Numbered from the stretch's first letter, positions 45,353-54,178 are shown. The stretch: DNA of 64,000 nucleotides from JACCSI01 sp035575715 (GCA_035575715.1 DATLXN010000020.1:1-64000); one strand, 5' to 3'. Numbers and translations are program-made. Notes: generated by a model not told the origin, from the sequence alone.

Positions 45353-46022
45353 TGGTGACACATCGACGGGCACAGTCCGCGAGGCCCTGCTCGAGTGCCC
45401 GGCAGTGTTGTTCGATCGCGACATCGTCCGCGTCGTGAGGGACGCGCATTGGCGCCGCAAAACTGATCGCCACCGTCGCGAACGGCGCCGGGATCTGCGC
45501 ACGATCCCAACTGTTCAGAGTGGTGTGGCGCCTGGACTCGATGTGAAACGGAATAATCGGATTGCCGGTCACTTTCGACAACCACACCGCACCTGGCTGC
45601 GCGACGCCAGCAGGCCCGCGCGGGCCATCGAGCGTAAAGGCAACCGGCTTGTCTCGCACGTCGCGGACCATCTGCAGCAGCGCCTTACGCGCACCGCGAG
45701 ACGACGACCCGCGCGCCGTGCCGAATCCGAACCTGGTGATGATGCGCGCGATCCATTCGCCGTCGAAGTTCTCGCTGGTGATGACGACGATGCCGCGCTG
45801 CTTGAAGTAGATCGTCGCGGGCAGAATGCGGCCGTGCCAGAAGGCGTGAATGGGGTTGCCGATCGCCTCCGATGCCTGGAGGTGCTCGAGACCGTCAACA
45901 GTAAATCGATAGGTTGCGCCGAGCGCCGCCAGCAGCGGATATCCGGCTCCGGCAATCAGTGCCAGCTCGGCGCGCTTGCGCCGCGAACCCTGCCACCCCA
46001 CGTCACTCATCGCACTCGGCAC
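45333..46022 (-). CDS. DUF374 family lysophospholipid acyltransferase-like protein
   Basis: A 229-residue member of the LPLAT-like DUF374 family, thought to acylate lipid A precursors or related lipids at the membrane. Core: PIHAFWHGRILPATIYFKQRGIVVITSENFDGEWIARIITRFGFGTARGSSSRGARKALLQM, then VAFTLDGPRGPAGVAQPGAVWLSKVTGNPIIPFHIES. FWHGR carries the acyltransferase-type His. Both ends lie in word arrays: ATG 46022 is inside a GCACTCA array, so MSDVGWQG at 46010 is an alternative start. The last codons fall in the GGTCGTC array. Confidence 0.85.
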   Translation of the reverse strand: MPSAMSDVGWQGSRRKRAELALIAGAGYPLLAALGATYRFTVDGLEHLQASEAIGNPIHAFWHGRILPATIYFKQRGIVVITSENFDGEWIARIITRFGFGTARGSSSRGARKALLQMVRDVRDKPVAFTLDGPRGPAGVAQPGAVWLSKVTGNPIIPFHIESRRHTTLNSWDRAQIPAPFATVAISFAAPMRVPHDADDVAIEQHCRALEQGLADCARRCVTMLAPGA

Positions 46023-46051
46023 TCAGCACTTAGCACTCAGCAATCAGCACT
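46010..46051. repeat. CAGCACT heptamer array
   Basis: About five units (CGGCACT, CAGCACT, TAGCACT, CAGCAAT, CAGCACT) between the DUF374 gene start and the etfD stop. The same word family forms the hairpin arms at 51285-51426. One arm only. Confidence 0.75.
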
Positions 46052-47725
46052 TCACATCCCGTCGTAGTGCGGCCCCCCGCCGCCTTCCGGCGGCACCCAG
46101 GTAATCACGCCGTACGGATCCATGATGTCGCAGGTCTTACAGTGGACGCAGTTGGAGGCGTTGATCTGCAAGCGCCGACCACCGCGCCCATCGTCGACAA
46201 TCTCGTAGACGTTGGCCGGACAAAACCGGACGCACGGGTGGCCGTATTCGTCGCCGCAAATGGTGTGGCAGACATCGGTGTGCACCAATAAGTGCACCGG
46301 CTGGTCCTCGTCGTGCTTGGTCCCCGAGAAATGCACGCCGGTGACCTTGTCGAAGGTCAGTTTGCGATCCGGGACCACCGCGTTCGAGCCAGTGATGATG
46401 TCGCGCTTGCGGAGCCCGTAGTACCCGTCGATCTTCTGGAGGCGCGTGTGTCCGGCCTCGCCGCGCAAATCTTCGATGAAGCGTCCACCAGTGGCCATCG
46501 CCAAACCCGCGAACATCGAGCCCGCGAACGCACCCATGCCAAAGGCCTGATGGACATTCCGCACCGGATACAGCTCGGTCTTGATCACGCTCTCATCAAC
46601 CAGGGTCTTGTATCGCAACAAGGACGTCGCTGACAGGTCGCCGCTGCGCACCGCATCAAAGGCGGCCTCGGCGGCAAACATCCCGCTGCGCATCGCCAGG
46701 TGAATCCCTTTGAGGCGCATCGAGTTGACCATGTTCGCGGCGTCGCCGACGATGACGCCACCGTTGAAGTGCAGTGTCGGCTGGCTGTTCCAGCCGCCCT
46801 CCGGCAAGGCCTTGGCACCGTAACGAACCATCTGGCCGCCGGCGAGCAAGTTGCTGATAAACGGATGCAGCTTGTAATGCTGAAATGCTGCGTGCGGGTC
46901 GAACAGCGGATCCTTGTAACTGAGGCCGACGACAAAGCCCAGTGAGATGCGGCCGCCAGGCATCGCATACAGCCAGCTGCCGCCGAATTCCTCGTCGCGG
47001 AGCGGATAGCCCAGCGTGTGGATTACCGTCCCCGGCGTCAGCCGCTCTTCAGGAATTTCCCAAATCTCTTTGATCCCGATCGCGTATTCACCCGGATGCT
47101 TGGGGTCACCCAGCTGCAGCGTGCGCATCAGTTCCTTGGTCAGGTTGCCACGGACACCATCGGCAAAAATTGTGACCTTGGCCAGGATGTCAGCACCAGG
47201 CTCGTAGTTCGCCTTCTGCTCGCCGTGCTTGCCGAGGCCTTTGTCGCCGGTGCGGACTCCGATGACGCGTTCGCCGTCGAACAGGACGTGCTGGGCTGGG
47301 AAACCGGTAAAGAAATCGATACCTTCGGCTTCGAGCAGCCCGGCCATCCACTTCGTGAACTTGTTCAGCGAGATGATGTAGTTGCCGTGGTTTCGGAACG
47401 GCGGCGGCGTGATCGGCAGGCGGATGTGCTTTTTGGGAGTGAGGAAATAAATATTGTCCTCGTGCACTTCCGACTCGATCGGCGCGCCCTTCGCCGCGAA
47501 ATCCGGAATCAGGTCGCGGAGCGACGACGGATCGAGCAGTGCGCCCGACAGCTGATGCGCCCCGGCCTCACGCGCCTTTTCCAGGACCGCGATCGCTAAC
47601 GGTTCGCCGCCCTTCGCCTTTTGCAACTGCGCCAGCCGCAGCGCCGCGGCAAGCCCCGCCGGGCCTCCGCCGACAATCAGGACGTCGACTTCCAGCGTTT
47701 CTCGATCCATTGCACTCGTTTCCAT
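46052..47725 (-). CDS. etfD: Electron transfer flavoprotein:quinone oxidoreductase
   Basis: A membrane-associated FAD/4Fe-4S enzyme that passes electrons from ETF to the quinone pool. 557 residues. FAD-binding start VDVLIVGGGPAGLAAALRLAQL, ALLDPSSLRDLIPDF, FADGVRGNLTKEL, GDAANMVNSMRLKGIHLAMRSG. The C-terminal ferredoxin domain has Cys in CHTICGDEYGHPCVRFCPANVYE and NCVHCKTCDIMDPYGVITWVPPEGGGGP, the ETF-QO signature. A second ATG at 47710 (MDRETLEVD) is also a plausible start. It lies near etfA and etfB, so beta-oxidation electrons could reach menaquinone. Confidence 0.96.
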   Translation of the reverse strand: METSAMDRETLEVDVLIVGGGPAGLAAALRLAQLQKAKGGEPLAIAVLEKAREAGAHQLSGALLDPSSLRDLIPDFAAKGAPIESEVHEDNIYFLTPKKHIRLPITPPPFRNHGNYIISLNKFTKWMAGLLEAEGIDFFTGFPAQHVLFDGERVIGVRTGDKGLGKHGEQKANYEPGADILAKVTIFADGVRGNLTKELMRTLQLGDPKHPGEYAIGIKEIWEIPEERLTPGTVIHTLGYPLRDEEFGGSWLYAMPGGRISLGFVVGLSYKDPLFDPHAAFQHYKLHPFISNLLAGGQMVRYGAKALPEGGWNSQPTLHFNGGVIVGDAANMVNSMRLKGIHLAMRSGMFAAEAAFDAVRSGDLSATSLLRYKTLVDESVIKTELYPVRNVHQAFGMGAFAGSMFAGLAMATGGRFIEDLRGEAGHTRLQKIDGYYGLRKRDIITGSNAVVPDRKLTFDKVTGVHFSGTKHDEDQPVHLLVHTDVCHTICGDEYGHPCVRFCPANVYEIVDDGRGGRRLQINASNCVHCKTCDIMDPYGVITWVPPEGGGGPHYDGM

Positions 47726-47736
47726 TACGCGAATTT

Positions 47737-47900
47737 GACGGGATTACGCAGAAATATCATCCGCAGATGACGCAAATTACGCAGATTCACAAAGGTCGAT
47801 CTTGCATGACGCCTATCCACTCACTGCGGCTGGGCGCTCACGATCAAAAGAACATCTGCGTCATCTGCGTCCTCTGCGGATAACCCCCTGCGTAATTACC
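47737..47900. repeat. Long inverted repeat of ACGCAGAT words, related to the 33214 element
   Basis: The left arm (47737-47788, GATTACGCAG..., ATCCGCAGATGACGC) and right arm (47851-47900, ATCTGCGTCATCTGCG, CTCTGCGGATAA, CTGCGTAATTACC) are reverse complements over about 45 bp. The loop is about 62 nt, close to the loop at 33266-33329. The order TACGCAG, GGGGT, ATCCGCAGA, ACGCAGAT is shared with that element. It lies between etfD and etfA. Confidence 0.88.
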
Positions 47901-47915
47901 GTGGATTCAGCGAAA

Positions 47916-48899
47916 TCAGCTCTTTTCCAATTCCGCCACAAGCGCGGGCGCAATCTCGAAGATGTCGCCTTGGATGCCGTAGTCGGCGACTTCGAAGATC
48001 GGCGCCTCGGCGTCCTTGTTGATCGCGACGATGATGCGGGCGCCTTTCATGCCGACCAGGTGCTGAATCGCGCCGGAGATACCAAGCGCGACATAGAGCT
48101 TGGGTGCCACAGTCTGTCCCGAGCTGCCAATCTGGCGTTCCATCGGCAACCAGCCGTTATCGCAAATTGGGCGCGACGCGGCAAGCTCGGCGCCGAATGC
48201 CTTGGCCAGCTTCTCGGCGATCGGGATGTTCTCCTGCGTCTTGATGCCGCGCCCAACGGCGACGATACGCTCGGCCTGCGACAAGTCGACAGCCTGCTTC
48301 GCTTCCTGAAACGGGGCTTCTGGCTTCTGTCGAATCGCTGCGGCGTCGATGGTGACGTTGGCCTGCGAGACGGCAGCTGCACTTGCACCACGTTTCATCG
48401 CGTCGGCACGGAAGGCGCCGATCTGGAAGGTAATCAGAAAGGGGGCATCGCCAACAGGCGCGACGTCGGCCGTCAGTTTCCCTTGAAACATCGGGCGTGA
48501 GAAAGCGGCGGCGCCGCCGACTTGCTTGACGCCAATCACGTCGGTAATCAGCGCACGGTCGATGGTCGCGGCCAGCGCCGGCGCGTAATCGCGCGTCTGA
48601 TAGGTATGCGGGAAGATCACATACTGCGGTGACGTCTGGTCGATCACCTGCCGGATCGCCTGGACCCACGCGTCCGGTGTGTAATCGGATAGGCCGTCCG
48701 CATCCGCGGTCAGGACGCCGCCGACATCTGCCGCGGCGAGATCGCCGGCGACCCGACTGGCGCCGTTACCAGCAACGACGACGGTGATCGGCCCTGCCGA
48801 CGCGCCGGCAGCGGTCAGCAGTTCCTGGGCACCGGCAATCGCCTCGAGGCTGGCGCGATTGAGCTTGCCGTCGTGCTGTTCTGCGACGACGAGAATCAT
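47916..48899 (-). CDS. etfA: Electron transfer flavoprotein alpha subunit
   Basis: It binds FAD and carries electrons from acyl-CoA dehydrogenases. The 327-residue protein begins MILVVAEQHDGKLNRASLEAIAGA. It has the C-terminal FAD domain: VAVGRGIKTQENIPIAEKLAKAFGAELAASRPICDNGWLPMERQIGSSGQTVAPKLYVALGISGAIQHLVGMKGARIIVAINKDAEAPIFEVADYGIQGD. It overlaps etfB by 4 bp. Confidence 0.97.
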   Translation of the reverse strand: MILVVAEQHDGKLNRASLEAIAGAQELLTAAGASAGPITVVVAGNGASRVAGDLAAADVGGVLTADADGLSDYTPDAWVQAIRQVIDQTSPQYVIFPHTYQTRDYAPALAATIDRALITDVIGVKQVGGAAAFSRPMFQGKLTADVAPVGDAPFLITFQIGAFRADAMKRGASAAAVSQANVTIDAAAIRQKPEAPFQEAKQAVDLSQAERIVAVGRGIKTQENIPIAEKLAKAFGAELAASRPICDNGWLPMERQIGSSGQTVAPKLYVALGISGAIQHLVGMKGARIIVAINKDAEAPIFEVADYGIQGDIFEIAPALVAELEKS

Positions 48900-49657
48900 A
48901 GGACGCGCGCCTCTTCGCGGAGCCGCTTGACCAATTCCTTGGCAGCTTCGGCGGGCGAGCCGCCAATCATCGTGGTTTGCTTGGACTTGGTCGGCGCATA
49001 GAGTGCCAAGACCTTCTGACGTGAGGCCACCGCACCGGGCGTGGCCACCTTCTTAATTTCTTTCTTCTTCGCCGCCATGATCCCTTTGAGGGTCGCGTAG
49101 CGCAGTTGATTGATCCCGCTCTGAATGGTCAGCAGCGCGGGCAGCGGCATGGCGATGTGCTGAAACCACCCGCCCTCGAGTTCGCGTTTGACGCGGAGCG
49201 ACTGGCCATCGACGAGGACTTCCATGATGATCGTCGAGTGCGGCACATTCAGCCGGGTCGCCAGCACCGGACCAAACTGCGCGTGGCCCTGATCGTCGGA
49301 CTGCAACCCGGTCAGGATCAGGTCGAACTGTTCCTCGGCCATCGCCGGGGCTAATGCCGCGGCCGCCGCATAGGCGTCGGCGGCACCGAGTGCGGCGTCT
49401 TCAACATGGATGGCGCGGTCGGCGCCGCGCGCCAACGCTTCGCGAATCACCTGCTGCACCCGGGTTGGCCCGGCCGAACAGACCACCACTTCCCCACCAT
49501 GCTTCTCGCGCAGCCGCAGGCTCTCCTCGAGCGCATAGGCGTCCGGCTCATTCATTTCGTAGGACACATCCTGCTCGCGAATCCACGTCTTATCTGCGTT
49601 GAGACGTGGCTGCCACTCGCGAGTGGGCACCTGTTTGATGCAAACCGCTATCTTCAT
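48896..49657 (-). CDS. etfB: Electron transfer flavoprotein beta subunit
   Basis: Partner of EtfA. 253 residues: MKIAVCIKQVPTREW start, MNEPDAYALEESLRLREKHGGEVVVCSAGP, LILTGLQSDDQGHAQFGPVLATRLNVPHSTIIMEV (AMP-binding and recognition loop region), and a C-terminal tail ending SPAEAAKELVKRLREEARV. The order fabF, etfB, etfA, etfD on one strand suggests co-expression of fatty acid synthesis and oxidation electron carriers, interrupted by word arrays. Confidence 0.97.
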   Translation of the reverse strand: MKIAVCIKQVPTREWQPRLNADKTWIREQDVSYEMNEPDAYALEESLRLREKHGGEVVVCSAGPTRVQQVIREALARGADRAIHVEDAALGAADAYAAAAALAPAMAEEQFDLILTGLQSDDQGHAQFGPVLATRLNVPHSTIIMEVLVDGQSLRVKRELEGGWFQHIAMPLPALLTIQSGINQLRYATLKGIMAAKKKEIKKVATPGAVASRQKVLALYAPTKSKQTTMIGGSPAEAAKELVKRLREEARVL

Positions 49658-49659
49658 AA

Positions 49660-49743
49660 AGTCACGGACGATTCACGGAATCACGGAATCGCGGAATTAC
49701 TTTTCACAAGCTCCGGAGCATTCCGTGCTTCTGTGTTTCCGCG
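49660..49743. repeat. TCACGGAA octamer array with complementary arm
   Basis: Left units TCACGGAA, TCACGGAA, TCGCGGAA (49671-49695) and a right arm ATTCCGTGCTTCTGTGTTTC (49719-49738) are reverse complements. The right-arm word CCGTGCTTC also occurs at 58311-58319. It lies between fabF and etfB. Confidence 0.8.
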
Positions 49744-49755
49744 CAACGTGCGTGA

Positions 49756-51000
49756 TCAGTCTTCAAATCTCTTAAACAACAGCGAGCCGTTGGTCCCACC
49801 GAAACCAAATGAATTGGACAGCGCGTAACGAATCGGCATCTCTCGGCAGGTGCCGGGGACGTAATCGAGATCGAGGCCCTCGTCGGGCTCGACCAGGTTG
49901 ATCGTCGGCGGCACCTTTTGGTGATAGAGGGCCAGGCAGGTAATCCCCGCTTCAAGTCCGCCAGCCGCGCCCAACAGATGACCGGTCATCGATTTGCTCG
50001 ATGACACCGCCAGTTTGGTCGCGTGGTCGCCGAACGCGCGTTTGATGGCGTGAGTCTCGATCCGATCGTTGTGCGGCGTGGACGTGCCGTGCGCATTGAT
50101 GTAGTCAACATCTTCCGGGGTGATCCCGGCCGACTCGAGCGCCGCTTGCATCACCCGGAATGCGCCGTCACCATCTTCGGTGGGCGCGGTGATGTGATAG
50201 GCGTCGCCTGACATACCGTAGCCGACCATCTCGGCAAAGATCGGCGCGCCACGACGACGAGCAAATTCGAGTTCTTCGAGAATCAGGACGCCAGCCCCTT
50301 CGCCGAGCACAAAGCCGTCGCGGTCTTTGTCGAACGGACGGCTGGCGTGCGCCGGGTCATCGTTCCGCGTCGACAACGCGCGCAACGCCGCAAACCCGCC
50401 GACCCCCATCGCACAAATGGCCGCCTCCGATCCGCCGGCAATCATCGCATCGGCCGCGCCGCGGCGGATGATTTCCCAGGCATCGCCCAGCGCATGCGCT
50501 GACGCGGTACAGGCGGTGCAGGTCGCGGAGTTCGGCCCCTTGGCGCCAAAGCGAATCGATACCTGGCCCGATGCCAGATTGATGATCGCGCTGGGGATAA
50601 AAAATGGCGAGATCTTGCGCGGCCCGCCTTCGAGCAGGTTCCGGTGCTCGCGCTCAATCGTGGTGAAACCGCCGATGCCCGACGCGATGAACACCCCGAC
50701 TCGTGGCGCCATCTCCGGCGTGATCACGAATTTGGCGTCGTCCATTGCAAACTGGGCGGCGGCGATGGCGAACTGAATGAAGATGTCCATCTTCTTCAGT
50801 TCTTTTTTCTCGATCCACTGCAGCGGGTCGAAGTTTTTCACTTCGCCCGCAAAGCGCGTCGAAAACGCCGACGCGTCGAATCGGGTGATCGGGCCAACGC
50901 CGCTCACGCCGTTACAAAGGGCTTCCCAGTTGTCCTGAGTGCCCATGCCGACCGGCGACACCAAGCCGATGCCGGTTACGACGACTCGCCTGCTCAACAT
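49756..51000 (-). CDS. fabF: Beta-ketoacyl-ACP synthase II
   Basis: Condenses malonyl-ACP with acyl-ACP in fatty acid elongation. 414 residues from ATG 51000, with Shine-Dalgarno GGACGGAGGG. Catalytic triad: nucleophile Cys in CTACTASAHALG (near 164), His in NAHGTSTPHNDRIE (near 305) and His in GHLLGAAGGLEAG (near 341). Start RRVVVTGIGLVSPVGMG and end LSNSFGFGGTNGSLLF are typical. acpP lies 30 bp upstream. Confidence 0.97.
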   Translation of the reverse strand: MLSRRVVVTGIGLVSPVGMGTQDNWEALCNGVSGVGPITRFDASAFSTRFAGEVKNFDPLQWIEKKELKKMDIFIQFAIAAAQFAMDDAKFVITPEMAPRVGVFIASGIGGFTTIEREHRNLLEGGPRKISPFFIPSAIINLASGQVSIRFGAKGPNSATCTACTASAHALGDAWEIIRRGAADAMIAGGSEAAICAMGVGGFAALRALSTRNDDPAHASRPFDKDRDGFVLGEGAGVLILEELEFARRRGAPIFAEMVGYGMSGDAYHITAPTEDGDGAFRVMQAALESAGITPEDVDYINAHGTSTPHNDRIETHAIKRAFGDHATKLAVSSSKSMTGHLLGAAGGLEAGITCLALYHQKVPPTINLVEPDEGLDLDYVPGTCREMPIRYALSNSFGFGGTNGSLLFKRFED

Positions 51001-51030
51001 CCCTCCGTCCCTCGTAAGGCGCGTGCGCCG

Positions 51031-51270
51031 TTATTTCTTCTTGGCGTGTGCCTCGATGTACTCGACCGCCTCCTTGACGCGCGTGATCTTCTCGGCGTCT
51101 TCGTCGGGAATCTCGAGTCCGAATTCTTCCTCGAACGCCATCACGAGCTCGACCGTGTCGAGCGAGTCGGCGCCAAGGTCGTCGACGAACGAAGCATCTG
51201 GGGTCACTTCTTCTTCATCAACGCCCAACTGCTCAACGATGATGCTCTTTACCTTATCGGCAACGGCCAC
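51031..51270 (-). CDS. acpP: Acyl carrier protein
   Basis: A 79-residue acidic four-helix protein carrying acyl chains on 4'-phosphopantetheine. The attachment serine is in LGADSLDTVELVMAFEEEFG (Ser near 39). GTG 51270 follows a good Shine-Dalgarno (AGAGGAGAG). A large heptamer hairpin separates it from fabG upstream, which could affect its usually higher expression. Confidence 0.97.
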   Translation of the reverse strand: MAVADKVKSIIVEQLGVDEEEVTPDASFVDDLGADSLDTVELVMAFEEEFGLEIPDEDAEKITRVKEAVEYIEAHAKKK

Positions 51271-51284
51271 TGTGCTCTCCTCTG

Positions 51285-51426
51285 TTTAAGTGCTAACTGC
51301 TAAGTGCTAAGTGCTAAGTGCTAGTGCTAAGTGCGAAGTGCGAAGTGCTAGTGCGAAGTGCGAACTACCAATGGCGCCCGGCTCAGCACTCAGCACTCAG
51401 CACTGAGCACTCAGCACCTAGCACCT
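51285..51426. repeat. AAGTGCT/ACTCAGC heptamer hairpin between fabG and acpP
   Basis: The left arm (51285-51366) holds about eleven units of AAGTGCT, GAAGTGC and TAGTGCT type. The right arm (51382-51426) holds units ACTCAGC, ACTGAGC and ACCTAGC, the reverse complement. The spacer is about 15 nt. It is the largest such array in the window and occupies the whole fabG-acpP gap within the fatty acid operon. Confidence 0.92.
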
Positions 51427-51433
51427 CTCTACC

Positions 51434-52171
51434 CTACATGTACATCCCGCCGTTCACGCCGAGAACCTGTCCTGTAATATACGACGCCTCGTCCGACGCG
51501 AGAAAACAGACTGCAGCCGCGACGTCTGTAGGCGAGCCCGGGCGCCCCAACGGAATCTGCGAAGTCCAGTCTTTTTGCGGGTCGGCTGTGATAGCACGGG
51601 TCATGTCGGTATCGATCAGTCCAGGCGCCACCACGTTGACCGTCACGTTCCGGGACGCGACTTCTTTCGCCAACGACTTGCAGAACCCGATCAGTCCGGC
51701 CTTCGACGCCGCGTAGTTGGCCTGTCCGGCGTTGCCGATCTGCCCGACCACCGAACTGACTGCCACAATTCGGCCGCTCCGCTGCTTGATCATCGGCTTC
51801 AACACCGCCTGGCACAGCGTAAAGGCCGCGGTCAGGTTGGTGCTGATCACCTCATCCCAATCGGGACGCTTCATTCGCAGCATCAATTGATCGCGCGTGA
51901 TGCCCGCGTTGCTGACCAGCACGTCGATGCGCCCATGCGTGGCCAGGGTGCCGCTGATCAGCGCGTGAAGCGATGCGGTGTCGGTCATCTCGGCGGAGGC
52001 TACCTCGGCCTTACCCCCCGCCGCGAGAATCTCATCGACGACCGCCTGCGCGTTGGTGGCACGGGCCGTCGCGACCACATGCGCACCACGCGCGGCGAGT
52101 TCGAGCGCAATCGCCCGCCCGATCCCGCGCGAGGCTCCGGTGACGATGGCGATCTTGTGATCGAAAGTCAT
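51434..52171 (-). CDS. fabG: 3-oxoacyl-ACP reductase
   Basis: An NADPH-dependent short-chain dehydrogenase reducing 3-ketoacyl-ACP. 245 residues. Cofactor motif VTGASRGIGRAIALELA (7-23), NAG in VLVSNAGITRDQLMLRMK, catalytic Ser in VAVSSVVGQIGNAGQANYAASKAGLIGFCKSLA with YxxxK, and VAPGLIDTDMTRA. It overlaps fabD by 4 bp. Confidence 0.96.
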   Translation of the reverse strand: MTFDHKIAIVTGASRGIGRAIALELAARGAHVVATARATNAQAVVDEILAAGGKAEVASAEMTDTASLHALISGTLATHGRIDVLVSNAGITRDQLMLRMKRPDWDEVISTNLTAAFTLCQAVLKPMIKQRSGRIVAVSSVVGQIGNAGQANYAASKAGLIGFCKSLAKEVASRNVTVNVVAPGLIDTDMTRAITADPQKDWTSQIPLGRPGSPTDVAAAVCFLASDEASYITGQVLGVNGGMYM

Positions 52172-53097
52172 TGGGCAAATACCGCCTGAACGGCCGCGAG
52201 ATGATCCGGCGCATCGATGTTGACGTAGCGCGACTCTTTCGACAGCTTGCGGCCGAGGCCACTGAGCACACTGCCTGGGCCGACTTCGACAAAGGTCGTG
52301 GCGCCGTCAGCCATCAGACGGCGCATCACATCTTCCCACCGCACCGGCCCCGACACCTGTTGAATCAGCGCCTCGATCGCCGCGGCGCCAGTGGTCTTGG
52401 GCAGCGCGTCGATATTCGCCACGACCGGCACCCGCGGATCGCTCACAGTGAGCGCGCGCAACTCCGGCGCCAGCCGCACTTCGGCCGGCTTCATCAGCGC
52501 GCAGTGGAAGGGTGCACTCACCTGCAACGGAATCGCGCGCTTGGCGCCAAGCGCTTTCGCGCGTTCAATGGCACGCGTGACCGCTGCCGTCGACCCGGCA
52601 ATCACGACCTGTCCTGGCGCATTCAGATTGGCGGCGCTGATCACATCGCCCTCAGCGGCCTCGCGGCAGGCCTGTTCGACGGTCGCCGCATCGAGCCCAA
52701 GAATCGCCGCCATCGCACCACTGCCGACCGGTACCGCATCCTGCATGTAACGACCGCGGTGCCGGACGATCCGCACCGCGTCAGCAAAGGACATCGTTCC
52801 CGCGGCGACATGTGCCGAATACTCGCCAAGGCTATGGCCGGCGACCATCGCCGGCGTCAGGCCTCGTGCTTCGAGCAGCCGATACGCCGCAATGCTCGCA
52901 GTCAGAATGGCCGGCTGCGTGTTCTCAGTGAGAGTTAGTGTGTCGGCGGGGCCGTTGAAGATCAGGTCGCTGAGCGATTCGCCCAACGCGGCGTCGGCTT
53001 CGTCGAACACCTGACGGCATTCCGGAAACTGCTCGGCCAGGGCCTTGCCCATCCCGACGGCCTGGGACCCTTGCCCAGGAAACAGAAATGCAATCAC
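52168..53097 (-). CDS. fabD: Malonyl-CoA:ACP transacylase
   Basis: Loads malonyl units onto ACP. 309 residues: FLFPGQGSQAVGMGKAL start, nucleophile serine in VAGHSLGEYSAHVAAG (near 92), catalytic His in VSAPFHCALMKPA (near 200), and FVEVGPGSVLSGLGRKL. It overlaps plsX by 4 bp upstream and fabG by 4 bp downstream. Confidence 0.97.
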   Translation of the reverse strand: MIAFLFPGQGSQAVGMGKALAEQFPECRQVFDEADAALGESLSDLIFNGPADTLTLTENTQPAILTASIAAYRLLEARGLTPAMVAGHSLGEYSAHVAAGTMSFADAVRIVRHRGRYMQDAVPVGSGAMAAILGLDAATVEQACREAAEGDVISAANLNAPGQVVIAGSTAAVTRAIERAKALGAKRAIPLQVSAPFHCALMKPAEVRLAPELRALTVSDPRVPVVANIDALPKTTGAAAIEALIQQVSGPVRWEDVMRRLMADGATTFVEVGPGSVLSGLGRKLSKESRYVNIDAPDHLAAVQAVFAQ

Positions 53098-54086
53098 GCG
53101 GATGCGATCTCCTGCTCGACGCGGCTCAGAACGTTGCCGCTGACAAAACGCGATGCCATGACCACGGCGTTACGGACGGCCTTCGCGGATGAACGGCCGT
53201 GACCGACGATACAGACTCCGGCAACCCCCATCAACGGTGCGCCGCCGTACTCCGAATAATCGACCCGCTTGCGAAACCGCCGGAACGCGCGCCTGGATAA
53301 CAAGTAGCCGACCTGGCTCGAAAATGTGCTCTGCAGCTCTTCACCGAGGAGTTCCTCGACCATTTCGACCAGGCCCTCGCTCAATTTCAACGCGACATTG
53401 CCGGTGAAGCCGTCGCAGACAATCACGTCGGCCTGTCCCGAGAAAATGTCGCGCGCCTCGACGTTCCCGACAAACTGCAACCGTGACGCTTTCAGTAACT
53501 GGTGCGCGTCACGGGTCAGGTCGTTGCCCTTGGTGGCTTCTTCGCCGATTGACAGCAATCCGACCCGCGGACGTTGGACACCCAGCCACGTCTTTGCGTA
53601 GACCGCACCCATCACCCCAAATTGCAGGAGGTATCGCGGCTTGCACTCGACGGTGGCTCCGGCATCGATCAGTACGGCGGAGCCGCCACGTGTCGGCACC
53701 GAGGGGGCCAACGCCGGACGATCGACGCCTGGCAACATGCCAAACGCGCTGTGTGCGGCGACCACGGCCGCACCGGTGTGACCGGCCGTGACCAGCGCCG
53801 CCGCTTTCCCGTTGGCGACCAGTTCAGCGGCGACTCGAATCGATGACCGAGGCTTGCGTCGCAGCGCCTGCGCTGGGGACTCGGCCATCTCGATGACGTC
53901 GGGCGCTTCGATGATCCGCAGATCCAAGCCGTCTGCGTCTTCATGCCGGGCCAACTCGGCGCGGACCATATCGGTCCGTCCAACCAAGTCAACGCCGATA
54001 CCCAGATGCCGCGCCGCCGCGAGCGCCCCGTCAACGATCCGCCCGGGCGCGTGGTCGCCGCCCATCGCGTCAACGGCTATGCGCAT
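53094..54086 (-). CDS. plsX: Phosphate acyltransferase PlsX
   Basis: Makes acyl-phosphate from acyl-ACP for phospholipid synthesis. 330 residues: MRIAVDAMGGDHAPGRIVDGALAAA, MAESPAQALRRKPRSSIRVAAELVANGKAAALVTAGHTGAAV, VGLLSIGEEATKGNDL, FTGNVALKLSEGLVEM and GHGRSSAKAVRNAV. In many bacteria fabH follows plsX. Here fabD follows directly, so fabH is absent from this cluster. Confidence 0.97.
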   Translation of the reverse strand: MRIAVDAMGGDHAPGRIVDGALAAARHLGIGVDLVGRTDMVRAELARHEDADGLDLRIIEAPDVIEMAESPAQALRRKPRSSIRVAAELVANGKAAALVTAGHTGAAVVAAHSAFGMLPGVDRPALAPSVPTRGGSAVLIDAGATVECKPRYLLQFGVMGAVYAKTWLGVQRPRVGLLSIGEEATKGNDLTRDAHQLLKASRLQFVGNVEARDIFSGQADVIVCDGFTGNVALKLSEGLVEMVEELLGEELQSTFSSQVGYLLSRRAFRRFRKRVDYSEYGGAPLMGVAGVCIVGHGRSSAKAVRNAVVMASRFVSGNVLSRVEQEIASA

Positions 54087-54089
54087 GGC

Positions 54090-54178
54090 CGGTGGTCAGT
54101 CGTGAGTCGTCGGTGGTCAGTCGTCGGTGATCGGAAGGCCGGTGTTCGCCGACTGGCGACTGGCGACCGACCACTGTC
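54090..54178. repeat. GTCAGTCGTC word arms between rpmF and plsX
   Basis: The left arm (54090-54128; GGTGGTCAGTCGTGAGTCGT, GGTCAGTCGTCGG) and right arm (54150-54178; CCGACTGGCGACTGGCGACC, GACCACTGTCC) are complementary, with a loop of about 20 nt. Words match those at 3544 and 45257. Confidence 0.8.

Noticed and set aside
33214..51426. CRISPR array as an explanation of the repeats
   Set aside because: Units are 6-9 bp with no unique spacers of constant length, arms are complementary, and no cas genes are present.
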